Positions 6,009 to 14,286 of a DNA stretch of 26,471 nucleotides are shown piece by piece (within the stretch, counting starts at the first letter, position 1; every line of letters starts with the position of its first letter). This DNA comes from a virus: IMG/VR virus record IMGVR_UViG_3300033052_000098, positions 1 to 26,471 of that record; one strand, given 5' to 3'. Both the position numbers and the translations under genes were made by a program. The notes under the pieces are model-generated. The model worked only from the letters and a program-made list of their open reading frames with translations. It made no database searches and was not told the origin of the DNA.

Positions 6009-7629
6009 CGGCGCCGGTCCTTTTCCGATCGTAGAGGACTCAACGGACCTGTCGCCCGAGCTGCGCCCGCTCCTACCGCTGGGCACCCTGCTGCTGGCCT
6101 ACCAGGTGCTGGTCCACACCCTGCGTTCGGTTCGGGGCCTTCTGTTCATCGAGAAGAGCCGGCGGATCGGCCTGACCTGGGCGCTGGCGGCCTATTGCGT
6201 GTTGCGCGCGGCCCGGTCCAAGTCCGAAGGGGGGCGGAACCAACTCTACATCTCCTACGCCTTCGATATGACGCGGGAGTTCATTGACTACTGCGCCATG
6301 TGGGCCAAGGCCTTCGGTCTGGCCGCCAGCCGGCCCGAGGAGTTCCTCTTCGAAGATCAAGATCCCGACGGCGGCGAGAGCCGCCACATCAAGGCGTTCC
6401 GTATCGACTTCGCCTCCAGATTCTACATCCGGGCCCTTTCTTCGGCGCCGCGGTCGCTGCGCGGCAAGCAGGGAGATGTGATTGTCGATGAAGGCGCCTT
6501 CGTCGATAATCTGCCCGCGCTCCTCGACGCTGCGATCGCCCTGACGATCTGGGGCGGCGACGTGACCGTGGTGTCCAGCCACTTCGGGGTGGACAACGCC
6601 TTCAATGAGGAAATCCAGAAGATCCGAGCCGGGGAGCGAAAGGGTCGGGTCCATACGATCACCTTCCGCCAAGCCATCGAGGACGGGCTCTATGAGCGGG
6701 TGTGCCTGGTCTCCGGTCAGACGCCGACGCCCGAGGGTAAGGCGAAGTTCATCGACGACACCTACGGCCAGTACGGCGCCGGGTCCAAACAGGAGCTGGA
6801 CTGCATCCCGGCCCGATCGGGAGGGTCATGGCTGTCGTTCGACCTGATCGACCGGGCCGAGCAACCCGGCGTGCCCGTTTTCCGCCTGGCCTGCGACGAC
6901 GCCTTCACCCACAAGCCCGACCTCATCCGGCGGGCCTCCGTCCAGGAGTGGTGCGACACCCATTTGGGTCCGGCGCTCGAAGCCCTGGACGCCCGCGCGA
7001 TCGGGGTCGGGGACGACTTCGCTCGCTCGAGCGACCTTTCGGTCATATGGCTGTTGCGGGAGAGTCAGGATCGGTCCTGGGACACGCCCTTCGTCGTCGA
7101 ACTGCGTAACGTCCCGTTCGAAGAGCAGCTGTTCATCCGGCGCTACATCCTGACTCGCCTGCGCCGTTGGCGCTGCAAGATCGACGCGCACGGCAATGGG
7201 GCCTCCACGGCGGAACGCCTGGGCCAGCTGTTCGGCCGCTCCCGCGTGGAAGGCGTCAAATGGCGGGCGGACGACTGGCGTGACGAAGGCGCTCCCTTGA
7301 AGGCCCGTTTCGAGGACGGCCGGATCACCATCCCACGCGACGCTGACCTGGCCTCGGATATTCGCCAGGTCCAGGTGATCGACGGCGCCCCGGCCATCCC
7401 CGCCAAGCGTACCCGCGCCAAGGGCGAAGAGGCCGCAACCGCCGCCGGCAAGGCGCTGCGCCACGCCGACGGCGCCGTGGCTCTGTTCAAGGCCTCGGCC
7501 GCTCTTCGCGCGGGCGTCATCGCGGATTTCGACAGCGCTTCCCTGGGCTCCACCGGAGCCCCTGCCGCCTTCTTCGGCGACGCCGACCTCGGCGACTTCG
7601 CCGGCGTCCTGAACCTCAATGGCTACTGA
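6001..7629 (+). CDS. terL: Terminase large subunit (Mu gp28 type)
   Basis: 542 aa. The ATPase half has a Walker A-like EKSRRIGLTW (51-60), as in Mu gp28 proteins, and a Walker B-like DVIVDEGAF (159-167). The C-terminal nuclease half has the acidic motif GVGDDFARSSDLSVIW and a second IDAHGNGAS motif, as expected for the RNase H-like endonuclease. It would cut integrated phage ends, with adjacent host DNA in Mu-type headful packaging, and pump DNA into proheads. GTG 6001 is preceded by a G-rich ribosome-binding site overlapping the end of the DUF3486 gene. Length and order (DUF3486, terminase, DUF935 portal) are standard for transposable phages. Confidence 0.95.
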   Translation: MADGAGPFPIVEDSTDLSPELRPLLPLGTLLLAYQVLVHTLRSVRGLLFIEKSRRIGLTWALAAYCVLRAARSKSEGGRNQLYISYAFDMTREFIDYCAMWAKAFGLAASRPEEFLFEDQDPDGGESRHIKAFRIDFASRFYIRALSSAPRSLRGKQGDVIVDEGAFVDNLPALLDAAIALTIWGGDVTVVSSHFGVDNAFNEEIQKIRAGERKGRVHTITFRQAIEDGLYERVCLVSGQTPTPEGKAKFIDDTYGQYGAGSKQELDCIPARSGGSWLSFDLIDRAEQPGVPVFRLACDDAFTHKPDLIRRASVQEWCDTHLGPALEALDARAIGVGDDFARSSDLSVIWLLRESQDRSWDTPFVVELRNVPFEEQLFIRRYILTRLRRWRCKIDAHGNGASTAERLGQLFGRSRVEGVKWRADDWRDEGAPLKARFEDGRITIPRDADLASDIRQVQVIDGAPAIPAKRTRAKGEEAATAAGKALRHADGAVALFKASAALRAGVIADFDSASLGSTGAPAAFFGDADLGDFAGVLNLNGY

Positions 7630-9193
7630 CATGACCGACAACCCCGTCCAGGGCGCCGACGCCATCCCCGCCCAGCCCGATCCGCAGGAGATCGCCGTCT
7701 CGAACGAGACGCTGGACATCACCCGGCTGTTCATCGGCGCCTTGCTCGAGGTCCAGGACACGGTCCTGAGGCGTCTGGGCTCGAACTATGAGGTTTACCG
7801 GGAACTGCGCCGCGACGGTCAGGTCCATTCGACGTTCCAGCAGCGCCGGCTGGCCTTGCGCAGCCGCGTCCTGTCGGTCGAGCCGGGCGCGGACGACGCG
7901 GCTTCGATCGCGGCGGCCGACCAGCTGCGGACGAACCTGGAACAGATCAGTTTCGACCGGGCTACCGGCCTGATGACCTGGGGCGCCTTCTACGGCTTCA
8001 GCGTCGGGGAGTGCATGTGGACCATCCGCGACGGCAAGGTCTGGCTGGCCCGGATCAAGGCCCGCACGCCCTGGCGTTTTCGGTTCAGCGAGACCGGCGA
8101 GCTGCGACTGCTGACCCGCACCAGCATGCTGACCGGGGTGGTCATGCCGTCCGGCAAATTTTGGACGACGTCCTGGGGCGCGGACAATGACGACGAGCCC
8201 TATGGGCTGGGCCTGGCGCACCAGCTGTACTGGCCGATTTTCTTTAAGAAACAGGGCCTGGGGTTCTGGCTGAGGGCGCTGGAGAAGTTCGGCGCGCCGA
8301 CCGGGCTGGGCACCTATCCGGCGGGCACGCCGAAGTCGGAACAGGACAAGCTGCTGGCGGCCGTTCACCGGATGCGGATGGACGGGTCGATCGTCGTGCC
8401 GGAGGGGACGACGATCCAGCTGCTGGAGGCGGTGCGGGGCACGGTGGATCAGGCCGCCTTCAATCGGGCCATGAACAGCGAGATCTCCAAGATCGTGCTG
8501 GGCCAGACCATGACGACAGACGACGGGGCCAGCCTGTCGCAGTCGGAAGTCCATATGGAGGTCCGCGAGGAACTGACCGACGCCGACGCCGAGGAACTGT
8601 GCGAGAGCTTCATGGCCGGGCCGGCCGCCTGGCTGACGGCGTGGAACTTCCCCGGCGCCGCCACGCCCATCGTCAAGCGGATCGCGGCGGAGGACCAGGA
8701 GAAGGCGGCCAAGCTGCTGGTCGCCAAGGCCAGTGCGGTCAAGGCCATGCGGGACGCCGGCTATCAGCCCACGCCGGAGACCGAGGGCGCCCTGTTCGGC
8801 GATGGATGGGTTCGCACGCCGCCCCCCGAGCCGACCATCGATGAGGTCGCCAGGGCGCAGCAGGAACGCGTCGTCCTGCCCGGCCTGCCCGCGCCCAGCG
8901 GAACCGGCTTCGCCGCCGGCGATCATGCCCATGGCGCCGACGCCATCGATCTGTTTGCGGCCGAGGCGCTGGACTGGGCGCCGATGATGGAGGAACCCAT
9001 CGCCTTCCTTGAGGGCTGGCTGAACGACTGCGCCAGCCTGGAGGAGGCGCGAGACCGGTTGCCGGGCCTGATGGCGGGTCTGCCGGTCGAGCGGCTGCGG
9101 ACCGGCGTGGCCCAGGCGGGCCTCGAGGCGCGTGTCGCCGGGCGGGAGGGTCTGGCCCTGTCTGACGAAGAGGATGCCGAGGCCGCCGGCTGA
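7619..9193 (+). CDS. Portal protein (DUF935, Mu gp29 family)
   Basis: 524 aa. Typical DUF935 features are the early RDGQVHSTFQQRRLALRSR segment, the central KFGAPTGLGTYPAGTP and the later QTMTTDDGASLSQSEVHMEV. The protein forms the dodecameric DNA gate at the special head vertex and docks the terminase. About the last 120 residues (after roughly 400) are less conserved in appearance and alanine/glutamate-rich. ATG 7619 overlaps the terminase stop by 11 nt. A second in-frame ATG at 7631, just after that stop, is an equally possible start; neither has a strong ribosome-binding site. Confidence 0.93.
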   Translation: MATDMTDNPVQGADAIPAQPDPQEIAVSNETLDITRLFIGALLEVQDTVLRRLGSNYEVYRELRRDGQVHSTFQQRRLALRSRVLSVEPGADDAASIAAADQLRTNLEQISFDRATGLMTWGAFYGFSVGECMWTIRDGKVWLARIKARTPWRFRFSETGELRLLTRTSMLTGVVMPSGKFWTTSWGADNDDEPYGLGLAHQLYWPIFFKKQGLGFWLRALEKFGAPTGLGTYPAGTPKSEQDKLLAAVHRMRMDGSIVVPEGTTIQLLEAVRGTVDQAAFNRAMNSEISKIVLGQTMTTDDGASLSQSEVHMEVREELTDADAEELCESFMAGPAAWLTAWNFPGAATPIVKRIAAEDQEKAAKLLVAKASAVKAMRDAGYQPTPETEGALFGDGWVRTPPPEPTIDEVARAQQERVVLPGLPAPSGTGFAAGDHAHGADAIDLFAAEALDWAPMMEEPIAFLEGWLNDCASLEEARDRLPGLMAGLPVERLRTGVAQAGLEARVAGREGLALSDEEDAEAAG

Positions 9194-10524
9194 TGGCCGT
9201 CATGGCGTTCACCGGGCGACCGCCGGCCGAGGCCGTCGCCTTTCTGAAGGACAAGCTGCCCGGCGGCAGGATGTCGTTCGACTGGCGCGACGTGTGGCAG
9301 GACGAGCATGTGACCAGCTTCCTGGTCGCCAAGATGGCGTCGCGGGATCTGCTGACCGACGTGCATCGCAGCCTGATCGAAGCCCTGTCGAACGGCACGA
9401 CCCGCGAGCAGTTCGTCAGGGATCTGCGCCCGATGCTGGAAAAGGCCGGGTGGTGGGGACGTCGCGTCCAGACCGATCCCGTTACGGGCCTGGCGCGCGA
9501 GGTTCAGCTGGGGAGCCCGCGCCGGCTCCGCACCATCTTCGACGGCAATATGCGGATGGCCCATGCGGCCGGACGTTGGCAGAGGATCGAGGCGGCCAAG
9601 GCGACACTGCCCTATCTGGCCTATACGGCCGTACTGGACGGGGTCACGCGCCCCCAGCACGCGGCCTGGGGCGGACGCGGCGCGGTGCGGATCGTGCTGC
9701 CGGTCGATCACCCCTTCTGGCGCACCCACTATCCGCCGAACGGCTGGCATTGCCGGTGCACGGTGCTTCAACTGTCCCAGGCGATGCTGGACGCCAGAGG
9801 CTGGAGCGTCACGTCGGAGGCGGAGTTGGCCGAGACCAACTGGACCCGCACCCGCCCCTGGCTGAACGGCCGCACGGGCCGGACCGAGACGGTTCCGGTC
9901 GGCATCGATCCGGGTTTCGCCTATAACGTCGGCCTGTCTCGACGGGCCGCGCTGACGCCGCCGCCCGTGCCCGAGCCCCAGCGCGAGATCGTGGTGGGCG
10001 AGCGGTTTCCTCGCGCACTTCCTCCGGCGCTCAAGCCGAGGCCCTACCCGGCCGGGATCGCCAAACGTCCCGAGCTGGAAGGGGAGGCGGTGTTCGACGC
10101 CTTCACGCGCGCCCTGGGCGTTCAGGAAGGCGGCGTCTTCTTCGACCGGGCGCAGACCCCGCTGGCGATCGAGCGCGGCCTGTTCCAGCAGAAGACCGCC
10201 GCCGGTGCGGTGATCCAGGGCAAGGAGGCGAAGGGCGGGCGGGCCGCCTATGCCGAGGTGTTCGCCGCCACGCTGAAAGACCCGGACGAGATCTGGATGT
10301 CGGCCCAGCTGCAGGCGGATGGGACGGCGCGCCTGGTGCGAACCTATGTCGGGGCGTGGGACGATCCTGACGGCGAACGCTACTGGATGACCGTGGTGTT
10401 CAGCGAGCGGGACGGCTGGTGGTGGGGCACGACCGCCTTCGCCCCCAATCCGCCCAAGGCCAAGGCCGAGCGCTACACCGCCAAGAACGGCCGGGTGGGC
10501 GTGCTTGTCTATCGCCGGAAATGA
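9193..10524 (+). CDS. Mu F-like minor head protein with C-terminal PBECR-like nuclease domain
   Basis: 443 aa. The N-terminal ~230 residues are the Mu F/SPP1 gp7 head morphogenesis domain. The signature is GNMRMAHAAGRWQRIEA, then LDGVTRPQHAAW and NGWHCRCTV at 183-191 (C187 and C189). After a proline-rich linker, residues ~296-443 resemble the PBECR (phage Barnase-EndoU-ColicinE5/D-RelE-like) nuclease domains known at the C-termini of such head proteins: DPDEIWMSAQLQ, RLVRTYVGAW, YWMTVVFSERDGWWWGTTAF and the terminal GRVGVLVYRRK strand. If ejected with the genome this domain could act in the recipient cell; that is inference. The start overlaps the portal stop (TGATG). Confidence 0.88.
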   Translation: MAVMAFTGRPPAEAVAFLKDKLPGGRMSFDWRDVWQDEHVTSFLVAKMASRDLLTDVHRSLIEALSNGTTREQFVRDLRPMLEKAGWWGRRVQTDPVTGLAREVQLGSPRRLRTIFDGNMRMAHAAGRWQRIEAAKATLPYLAYTAVLDGVTRPQHAAWGGRGAVRIVLPVDHPFWRTHYPPNGWHCRCTVLQLSQAMLDARGWSVTSEAELAETNWTRTRPWLNGRTGRTETVPVGIDPGFAYNVGLSRRAALTPPPVPEPQREIVVGERFPRALPPALKPRPYPAGIAKRPELEGEAVFDAFTRALGVQEGGVFFDRAQTPLAIERGLFQQKTAAGAVIQGKEAKGGRAAYAEVFAATLKDPDEIWMSAQLQADGTARLVRTYVGAWDDPDGERYWMTVVFSERDGWWWGTTAFAPNPPKAKAERYTAKNGRVGVLVYRRK

Positions 10525-10527
10525 AAA

Positions 10528-10551
10528 AGCCGGGGCTGGACCGCCCCGGCT
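10528..10551 (-). terminator. Terminator-like hairpin after the minor head gene
   Basis: AGCCGGGGC (10528-10536) pairs perfectly with GCCCCGGCT (10543-10551) across a 6-nt loop. The T-run (TTTTT, complementary to the A-run ending at 10528) follows the hairpin only on the minus strand; on the + strand the sequence after it is CTGTGTCG. It is therefore a better terminator for leftward transcription and at best a weak or bidirectional one for the packaging operon. Confidence 0.6.
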
Positions 10552-10720
10552 CTGTGTCGCCGTCTGGTGCGCCGGGTTCCACGGCTGGACTGCGCGACGA
10601 CCGGAAGATAGCGGTTTTCGTCGGTCCGCGCCACACCTCTTGCATAGACGCGCCAGGAGCCGCCTGAGGGCCTGCGCCGCTGCAATGGGACGAAAAGCCG
10701 CCCGTCGTCGGTCCTGGGCC

Positions 10721-10750
10721 GTTTGAAGGCGTTCGAGGCGCGTTTGAATC
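10721..10750. repeat. Three helically phased GTTYGA repeats
   Basis: GTTTGAAGGC (10721), GTTCGAGGCGC (10731) and GTTTGAATCC (10742) start 10 and 11 bp apart, about one turn of the helix, some 130 bp upstream of the palindromic operator. Such phasing suits a protein that stacks along one face of the DNA, but a three-unit short repeat can arise by chance. Confidence 0.35.
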
Positions 10751-10874
10751 CCTGAGGTCGGTTCGTGGTTCACATCGTCGCCTTGACGTGACAGTTTGGG
10801 TCGGCGGCGGGGCCGCCGAGATGGCCGTTCAGCCCGCGCCCCCGTTCCTCGTCCCTAAATCGCCGGCCATCCCG

Positions 10875-10892
10875 CCCTGACAGCTGTCAGGG
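10875..10892 (+). promoter_or_regulatory. Palindromic operator / activator site before the protease-capsid operon
   Basis: CCCTGACAGCTGTCAGGG is a perfect 18-bp palindrome, 62 bp before the protease start. It repeats the arms (CCTGACA and TGTCAGG) and spacing of the site at 2892. Both are followed by GGGGC-N-AA and then a TCCGC about 8-10 bp later. A CATNNTGT element begins about 24 bp downstream (10915), a possible weak -10. It is probably the second Mor-family-activated promoter; binding is inferred. Confidence 0.72.
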
Positions 10893-10953
10893 GCGAAGCG
10901 GCGTCCGCACCCCGGCATGGTGTGGCCTCAATCGAGAGATCGGGGCGACCGGC

Positions 10954-12117
10954 GTGACCAAGACCACCATCGAGATTTTCCGCGCCGGAACCCATACGGC
11001 GATGGACGGCAAGACCTACACCTTCACCAAGGCCGACCTGGAGGCCACAGCCGCCGCCTATGATCCGGCGGTGTTTTCGGCGCCCTGCGTCGTCGGCCAT
11101 CCCAAGACCGATGATCCGGCCTATGGCTGGGCGCAGTCGATGCGGGTCGAGGGCGAGGTTCTGGTCGCCGACGTCGATCAGGTCGAGCCGGCCTTCGCCG
11201 AAATGGTCAATGCGGGGCGTTACAAGAAGGTCTCGCCCTGGTTCTACGGGCCGGCCGCCCAGGCCAATCCTGTCCCCGGCGTCTATTATCCGCGCCACAT
11301 CGGCTTCCTGGGGGCCGCCGCCCCCGGATGCCAGGGTCTGGCGCCGGTCGCCTTCGCCGCCGGCGACGACGCCGAGCTGATCGCCTTCGCCACGGACGAG
11401 GAACTGCGGCCCCTGGTCTGGCTGGCCCGCAACGTCGGCCGGATGTTCCGGCGGATGCGCGACCAGCTGATCGAGGACAAGGGGCTGGAGGAGGCCAACA
11501 AGCTGCTGCCCGAATGGGAGGTGGACGCTCCGGCCGAGATCGCCGCCCAACTGGACGTCGCCCTGTCGTCCGACGCCCGTCCGGCGTTCGCGGCGCCTGA
11601 AGCACCGTCCCTCGCCGCTCCGACGGCTGATCTGGCGGCTGATCCAGCGGATGCGGACCGCCTCGCTGCGCTTGCCGCCCGCGAGGCCGCCCTGGCCGAA
11701 CGCGAAGCCGGGGTTACGGCCCGCGAGGCCGCCTTCGCCGAGACGGCCCGCGCCGACCGCGTCCAGGAAGACGCGGTCTTCCTGGACGGGCTGATCGCCG
11801 CCGGCCGGCTTGCGCCCGGCTGCAGGGCCGAAGTCGCCGTCTTCTGTGCGGCCCTGGGCGACGGCGAGACCATCGCCTTCGCGGAAGGCGGCGAGGCCGA
11901 AGATCCGCGCGCCCGCTTCAAGGCCTTCCTGGACAAGCACCTGGGCGTGTCGATCCACCTCGGCGAGATCGCCGGGGGCGAGGGACTGCGCTTCGCCGAG
12001 GGCCAAAGCCAAGCCGATATTGAGGCAGCCATCGACGCCGAAATGGCGTCGGCCGCCGCCGCCGGTCACCCCATCAGCGCGGCTGAAGCCAACCGACGCG
12101 CCAAATCCCGCCGCTAG
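10954..12117 (+). CDS. Phage head protease / scaffold (Mu I-type)
   Basis: 387 aa. The N-terminal half is the Mu I-like protease domain: APCVVGHPKTDDPAYGW (H49), GRYKKVSPWFY (S94) and YYPRHIGFLGAAAPG (H115). H49 and S94 are the likely catalytic pair by analogy with prohead proteases. Residues ~215-265 are an alanine/glutamate/arginine coiled coil (AALAAREAALAEREAGVTAR), the expected scaffold part; in Mu a separate scaffold (Z) comes from the 3' part of I. No clear internal start is seen here. The GTG start follows a GGGGCG ribosome-binding site. It is first in the capsid operon and should mature the head during assembly. Confidence 0.9.
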   Translation: MTKTTIEIFRAGTHTAMDGKTYTFTKADLEATAAAYDPAVFSAPCVVGHPKTDDPAYGWAQSMRVEGEVLVADVDQVEPAFAEMVNAGRYKKVSPWFYGPAAQANPVPGVYYPRHIGFLGAAAPGCQGLAPVAFAAGDDAELIAFATDEELRPLVWLARNVGRMFRRMRDQLIEDKGLEEANKLLPEWEVDAPAEIAAQLDVALSSDARPAFAAPEAPSLAAPTADLAADPADADRLAALAAREAALAEREAGVTAREAAFAETARADRVQEDAVFLDGLIAAGRLAPGCRAEVAVFCAALGDGETIAFAEGGEAEDPRARFKAFLDKHLGVSIHLGEIAGGEGLRFAEGQSQADIEAAIDAEMASAAAAGHPISAAEANRRAKSRR

Positions 12118-12126
12118 GAATCCCCC

Positions 12127-12504
12127 ATGTCCCTTTCGACCATCTTGCCCTTCACCGCGACCACAGCCATCGCCGGGTATCGCATCCTCAAGCACGGCGG
12201 CGCAGACGGCGCAGCCGTCCAGGCGACGGCCGCAACTGAGGACTTTGTCGGCGTGTCCGACGCAATGGGCGCTGTCGTCGGCGGCGTCTGCGACGTCCAT
12301 CTCGCCGGCCTGGCCGAGGTCGAATATGGCGGCGCAGTCACACGTGGCGCCCGCCTGACCTCGGACGCCTTGGGTCGCGCCGTCGCGGCCGCCCCCGCTG
12401 CGGGCCAAACCGTCGAGATCATCGGCCGCGCCCTGAAGTCGGGCGTCCTGGGCGATATCGGCTCTGTCAATCTCGCCCGCTCCACCTACACCCGCCCGGC
12501 CTGA
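12127..12504 (+). CDS. DUF2190 capsid decoration/cement protein
   Basis: 125 aa with the DUF2190 pattern: a YRILKHGGADGAAVQA strand start, FVGVSDAMGAVVGG, then a VDVHLAGLAEVEYGG-like segment and GARLTSDALGRAVAA. It is a small beta-rich protein that stabilises the head surface. It sits in its usual place between protease and major capsid gene, 9 nt after the protease stop. Confidence 0.85.
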   Translation: MSLSTILPFTATTAIAGYRILKHGGADGAAVQATAATEDFVGVSDAMGAVVGGVCDVHLAGLAEVEYGGAVTRGARLTSDALGRAVAAAPAAGQTVEIIGRALKSGVLGDIGSVNLARSTYTRPA

Positions 12505-12544
12505 TCGGTCGGCCGTCGCAGCCTCAATCGAAAGTCACTGATCC

Positions 12545-13477
12545 ATGGTAACCCGACCGATCCCCGTCCATCCCGAGTTGACCGCCGTCGCCGTCAAGGC
12601 GCCGGTGCCCAATATGATCGCCGACCAGGTGCTGCCGGAGTTTCCGGTCACATCTGAAGCGTTCAAGTGGAACGAGTACCCCCATGCTCAGGGCGTCACG
12701 GTTCCCGACACCCTGATCGGTCGCAAATCGCGCACCGCCGAAGTCGAGTTCGGCGCCATCGAACGCGACGGCTCGACCCAGGATCACGGCCTTCAGGACT
12801 CGGTGCCGATCACCGACGCCACTGCCAACTCGGACATCGACGCCGAGGCGATGGCGGCCGAAGGCACGTCGCAGCTGGTCACCCTGGCCCGCGAGGTCCG
12901 CACGGCCGCCCTGGTCTTCAATCCCTCAACCTATCTGCCGGCGCAGGTCACGGCCTATGCGGCCGGCGCGGGTTGGACCAACACCGCGACCGATGTTCTG
13001 GGCCAGTTCGAAGACGCCAAGGACGCCATGCTGGTCGATCCCAATACCCTTACGGTGGGCCTGGACGGCCTTCGCGCCCTGAGGAAGCACCCGCAGCTGG
13101 TCCAGGCGGTCCGCCCGTCCAGTTCGAGCGGCGAAGGCCGGTTGACCATTGAGGAGCTGAAAGAGCTTCTGGAGATCGAGACCATCCTGGTCGGTCGCGG
13201 CCAGGTGAACTTCGCCAAGCCAGGCCAGGATCCGCAGCTGCGCCGTGTCTGGGTCGATCACGCCTCCCTGACCTTCACCGAGCGGGTCATCAAGAACAGC
13301 AAGTCCTACACCTTCGGGGCGACGGCGCGCCTGGGGGGCAAGAAGGCCTACAAGTTCTTTGACAAGGACGTCGGCCTGGAAGGCGCCAATGTCATCCGTA
13401 TCGGCGAGCGCCTGCGAGAGCTGATCGTCGCCCAACAGGCCGGCTGGTTGTTCCAGAACGCCGCGAAGAAGGCCTGA
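12545..13477 (+). CDS. Major capsid protein
   Basis: 310 aa, the usual size of transposable-phage major capsid proteins. Recognisable segments are PNMIADQVLPEFPVTSEAFK near the start, the acidic E-loop-like middle, TLTVGLDGLRALRKHPQLV, and LRRVWVDHASLTFTERVIK. A C-terminal block (IRIGERLRELIVAQQAGWL) follows. This should be the HK97-fold shell subunit. The ATG at 12545 has only a weak ribosome-binding site (GAAAG), surprising for the most abundant virion protein. The 40-nt gap before it shows no promoter I can support. Confidence 0.9.
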   Translation: MVTRPIPVHPELTAVAVKAPVPNMIADQVLPEFPVTSEAFKWNEYPHAQGVTVPDTLIGRKSRTAEVEFGAIERDGSTQDHGLQDSVPITDATANSDIDAEAMAAEGTSQLVTLAREVRTAALVFNPSTYLPAQVTAYAAGAGWTNTATDVLGQFEDAKDAMLVDPNTLTVGLDGLRALRKHPQLVQAVRPSSSSGEGRLTIEELKELLEIETILVGRGQVNFAKPGQDPQLRRVWVDHASLTFTERVIKNSKSYTFGATARLGGKKAYKFFDKDVGLEGANVIRIGERLRELIVAQQAGWLFQNAAKKA

Positions 13478-13482
13478 TCGAG

Positions 13483-14169
13483 ATGGCCATCCGTCTTCTG
13501 GTCAATGTCCCGCCGCACGTCGCCGGAAGTGTCGTGAAGGCAGGCGCGCTGGACGAAGCCTTCGTCCAGGAACTGCTCGACTCCGGTCAGGCGGTCGAGG
13601 ATAGGTCTGACGCCGGTCCGGCCGATCCTGCCGATGTCGCCCTGTGCGAGGTGTTCGAACTGGAAGACCAGATCGACGCCGCGATCAGCCGCCGCGCCCG
13701 CGTGGTCATGTTGGTCGATGGCCTGGACGAGGACGCTCGGGCCAAGGTCGATGCAGCCTTGATCACGGCCAGTCGCGTCCGGCCGGAGCTGTTCGGCCTC
13801 GACGAACTGCCGACGTCGGCCGTCGTTGTCGCGACGGATCTGGGTTTGGATGACGTCAAGCAACTGCGTGATCGAGCGCAGCTCGGCATCGATCTGTTGT
13901 TGGCGATCCCGCCGGGCTTCGACCTAAACACTCGTGATCCCGTCGAGATCGTCAGCGAGCTGCAGAAGCAAGTCATGGACCTGGAATCGGCCCGTGAGAT
14001 CGACAGACAGCGGATCGAAGCTGTGACTGGCCAACTGGATGCGGCCAGCGCGGACCTGGCGACTGCCGAGGCCAAGCTGGCGGCGTTGTCGGTCACCGCC
14101 CCGGCCAGCGTCGAAGATCAGCCGACTAATGAACCCGAGGTCAAGGGCAAGAAGCCGCCCAAGGCCTGA
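13483..14169 (+). CDS. Unknown protein after the capsid gene, with C-terminal coiled coil
   Basis: 228 aa, starting 5 nt after the capsid stop. The first ~40 residues (RLLVNVPPHVAGSVVKAG) faintly recall the short N-terminal domain of Mu-like gp35-type proteins. The middle is mixed alpha/beta. Residues ~155-203 form a clear coiled coil (VSELQKQVMDLESAREIDRQ and on), and the end is a proline/lysine-rich tail. Third positions are slightly less G/C-biased than in the capsid gene. Head-tail joining or scaffolding is possible from position, but I cannot assign a function. Confidence 0.7.
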   Translation: MAIRLLVNVPPHVAGSVVKAGALDEAFVQELLDSGQAVEDRSDAGPADPADVALCEVFELEDQIDAAISRRARVVMLVDGLDEDARAKVDAALITASRVRPELFGLDELPTSAVVVATDLGLDDVKQLRDRAQLGIDLLLAIPPGFDLNTRDPVEIVSELQKQVMDLESAREIDRQRIEAVTGQLDAASADLATAEAKLAALSVTAPASVEDQPTNEPEVKGKKPPKA

Positions 14170-14178
14170 CCCTTGTAA

Positions 14179-14250
14179 CCGGCCGTCGTCGTCAGCCCGC
14201 GCCAGGGCGACGGCGGCCGGCTTAAGCGACGCCCGGCCGGGCGGGCGTCG
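14179..14250 (+). terminator. Two hairpins between the capsid block and the Acb2-like gene
   Basis: First hairpin: CCGGCCGTCGTCG (from 14179) pairs imperfectly with CGACGGCGGCCGG ending at 14220. Second: CGACGCCC (14227-14234) pairs perfectly with GGGCGTCG (14243-14250), followed by TCCCCCTCTT. Neither has a true T-run, so they may be partial terminators or mRNA-stabilising structures. This 117-bp gap is one of the few in the structural genes. Confidence 0.45.
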
Positions 14251-14286
14251 TCCCCCTCTTCCACTTCAACTTCGTCAGGACCGATC

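Larger units (their letters stand above)
10552..10953. other. About 400-bp non-coding spacer between packaging and capsid operons
   Basis: No open frame here has a credible start, ribosome-binding site and codon pattern together. The spacer holds a compact hairpin (TCGGCGGC / GCCGCCGA, 10801-10819, 3-nt loop), three GTTYGA repeats one helical turn apart (10721-10750) and the palindromic operator at 10875-10892. It looks like a regulatory region for the capsid operon. Confidence 0.6.

Noticed and set aside
10640-10670. Possible Com-like CxxC zinc motif on the minus strand of the spacer
   Set aside because: Only one CKRC pair is present in a shadow frame; Com proteins need two pairs, and no mom-like gene is nearby.
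10505-10726. Small + strand ORF in the spacer after the minor head gene
   Set aside because: Begins inside the head gene, crosses the terminator-like hairpin, has no ribosome-binding site and an arginine-rich low-complexity product.
8923-10773. Long minus-strand open frame across the minor head gene
   Set aside because: Shadow of the high-GC + strand portal and head genes; no ribosome-binding site, no recognisable motif, and it runs through the hairpin at 10528-10551.
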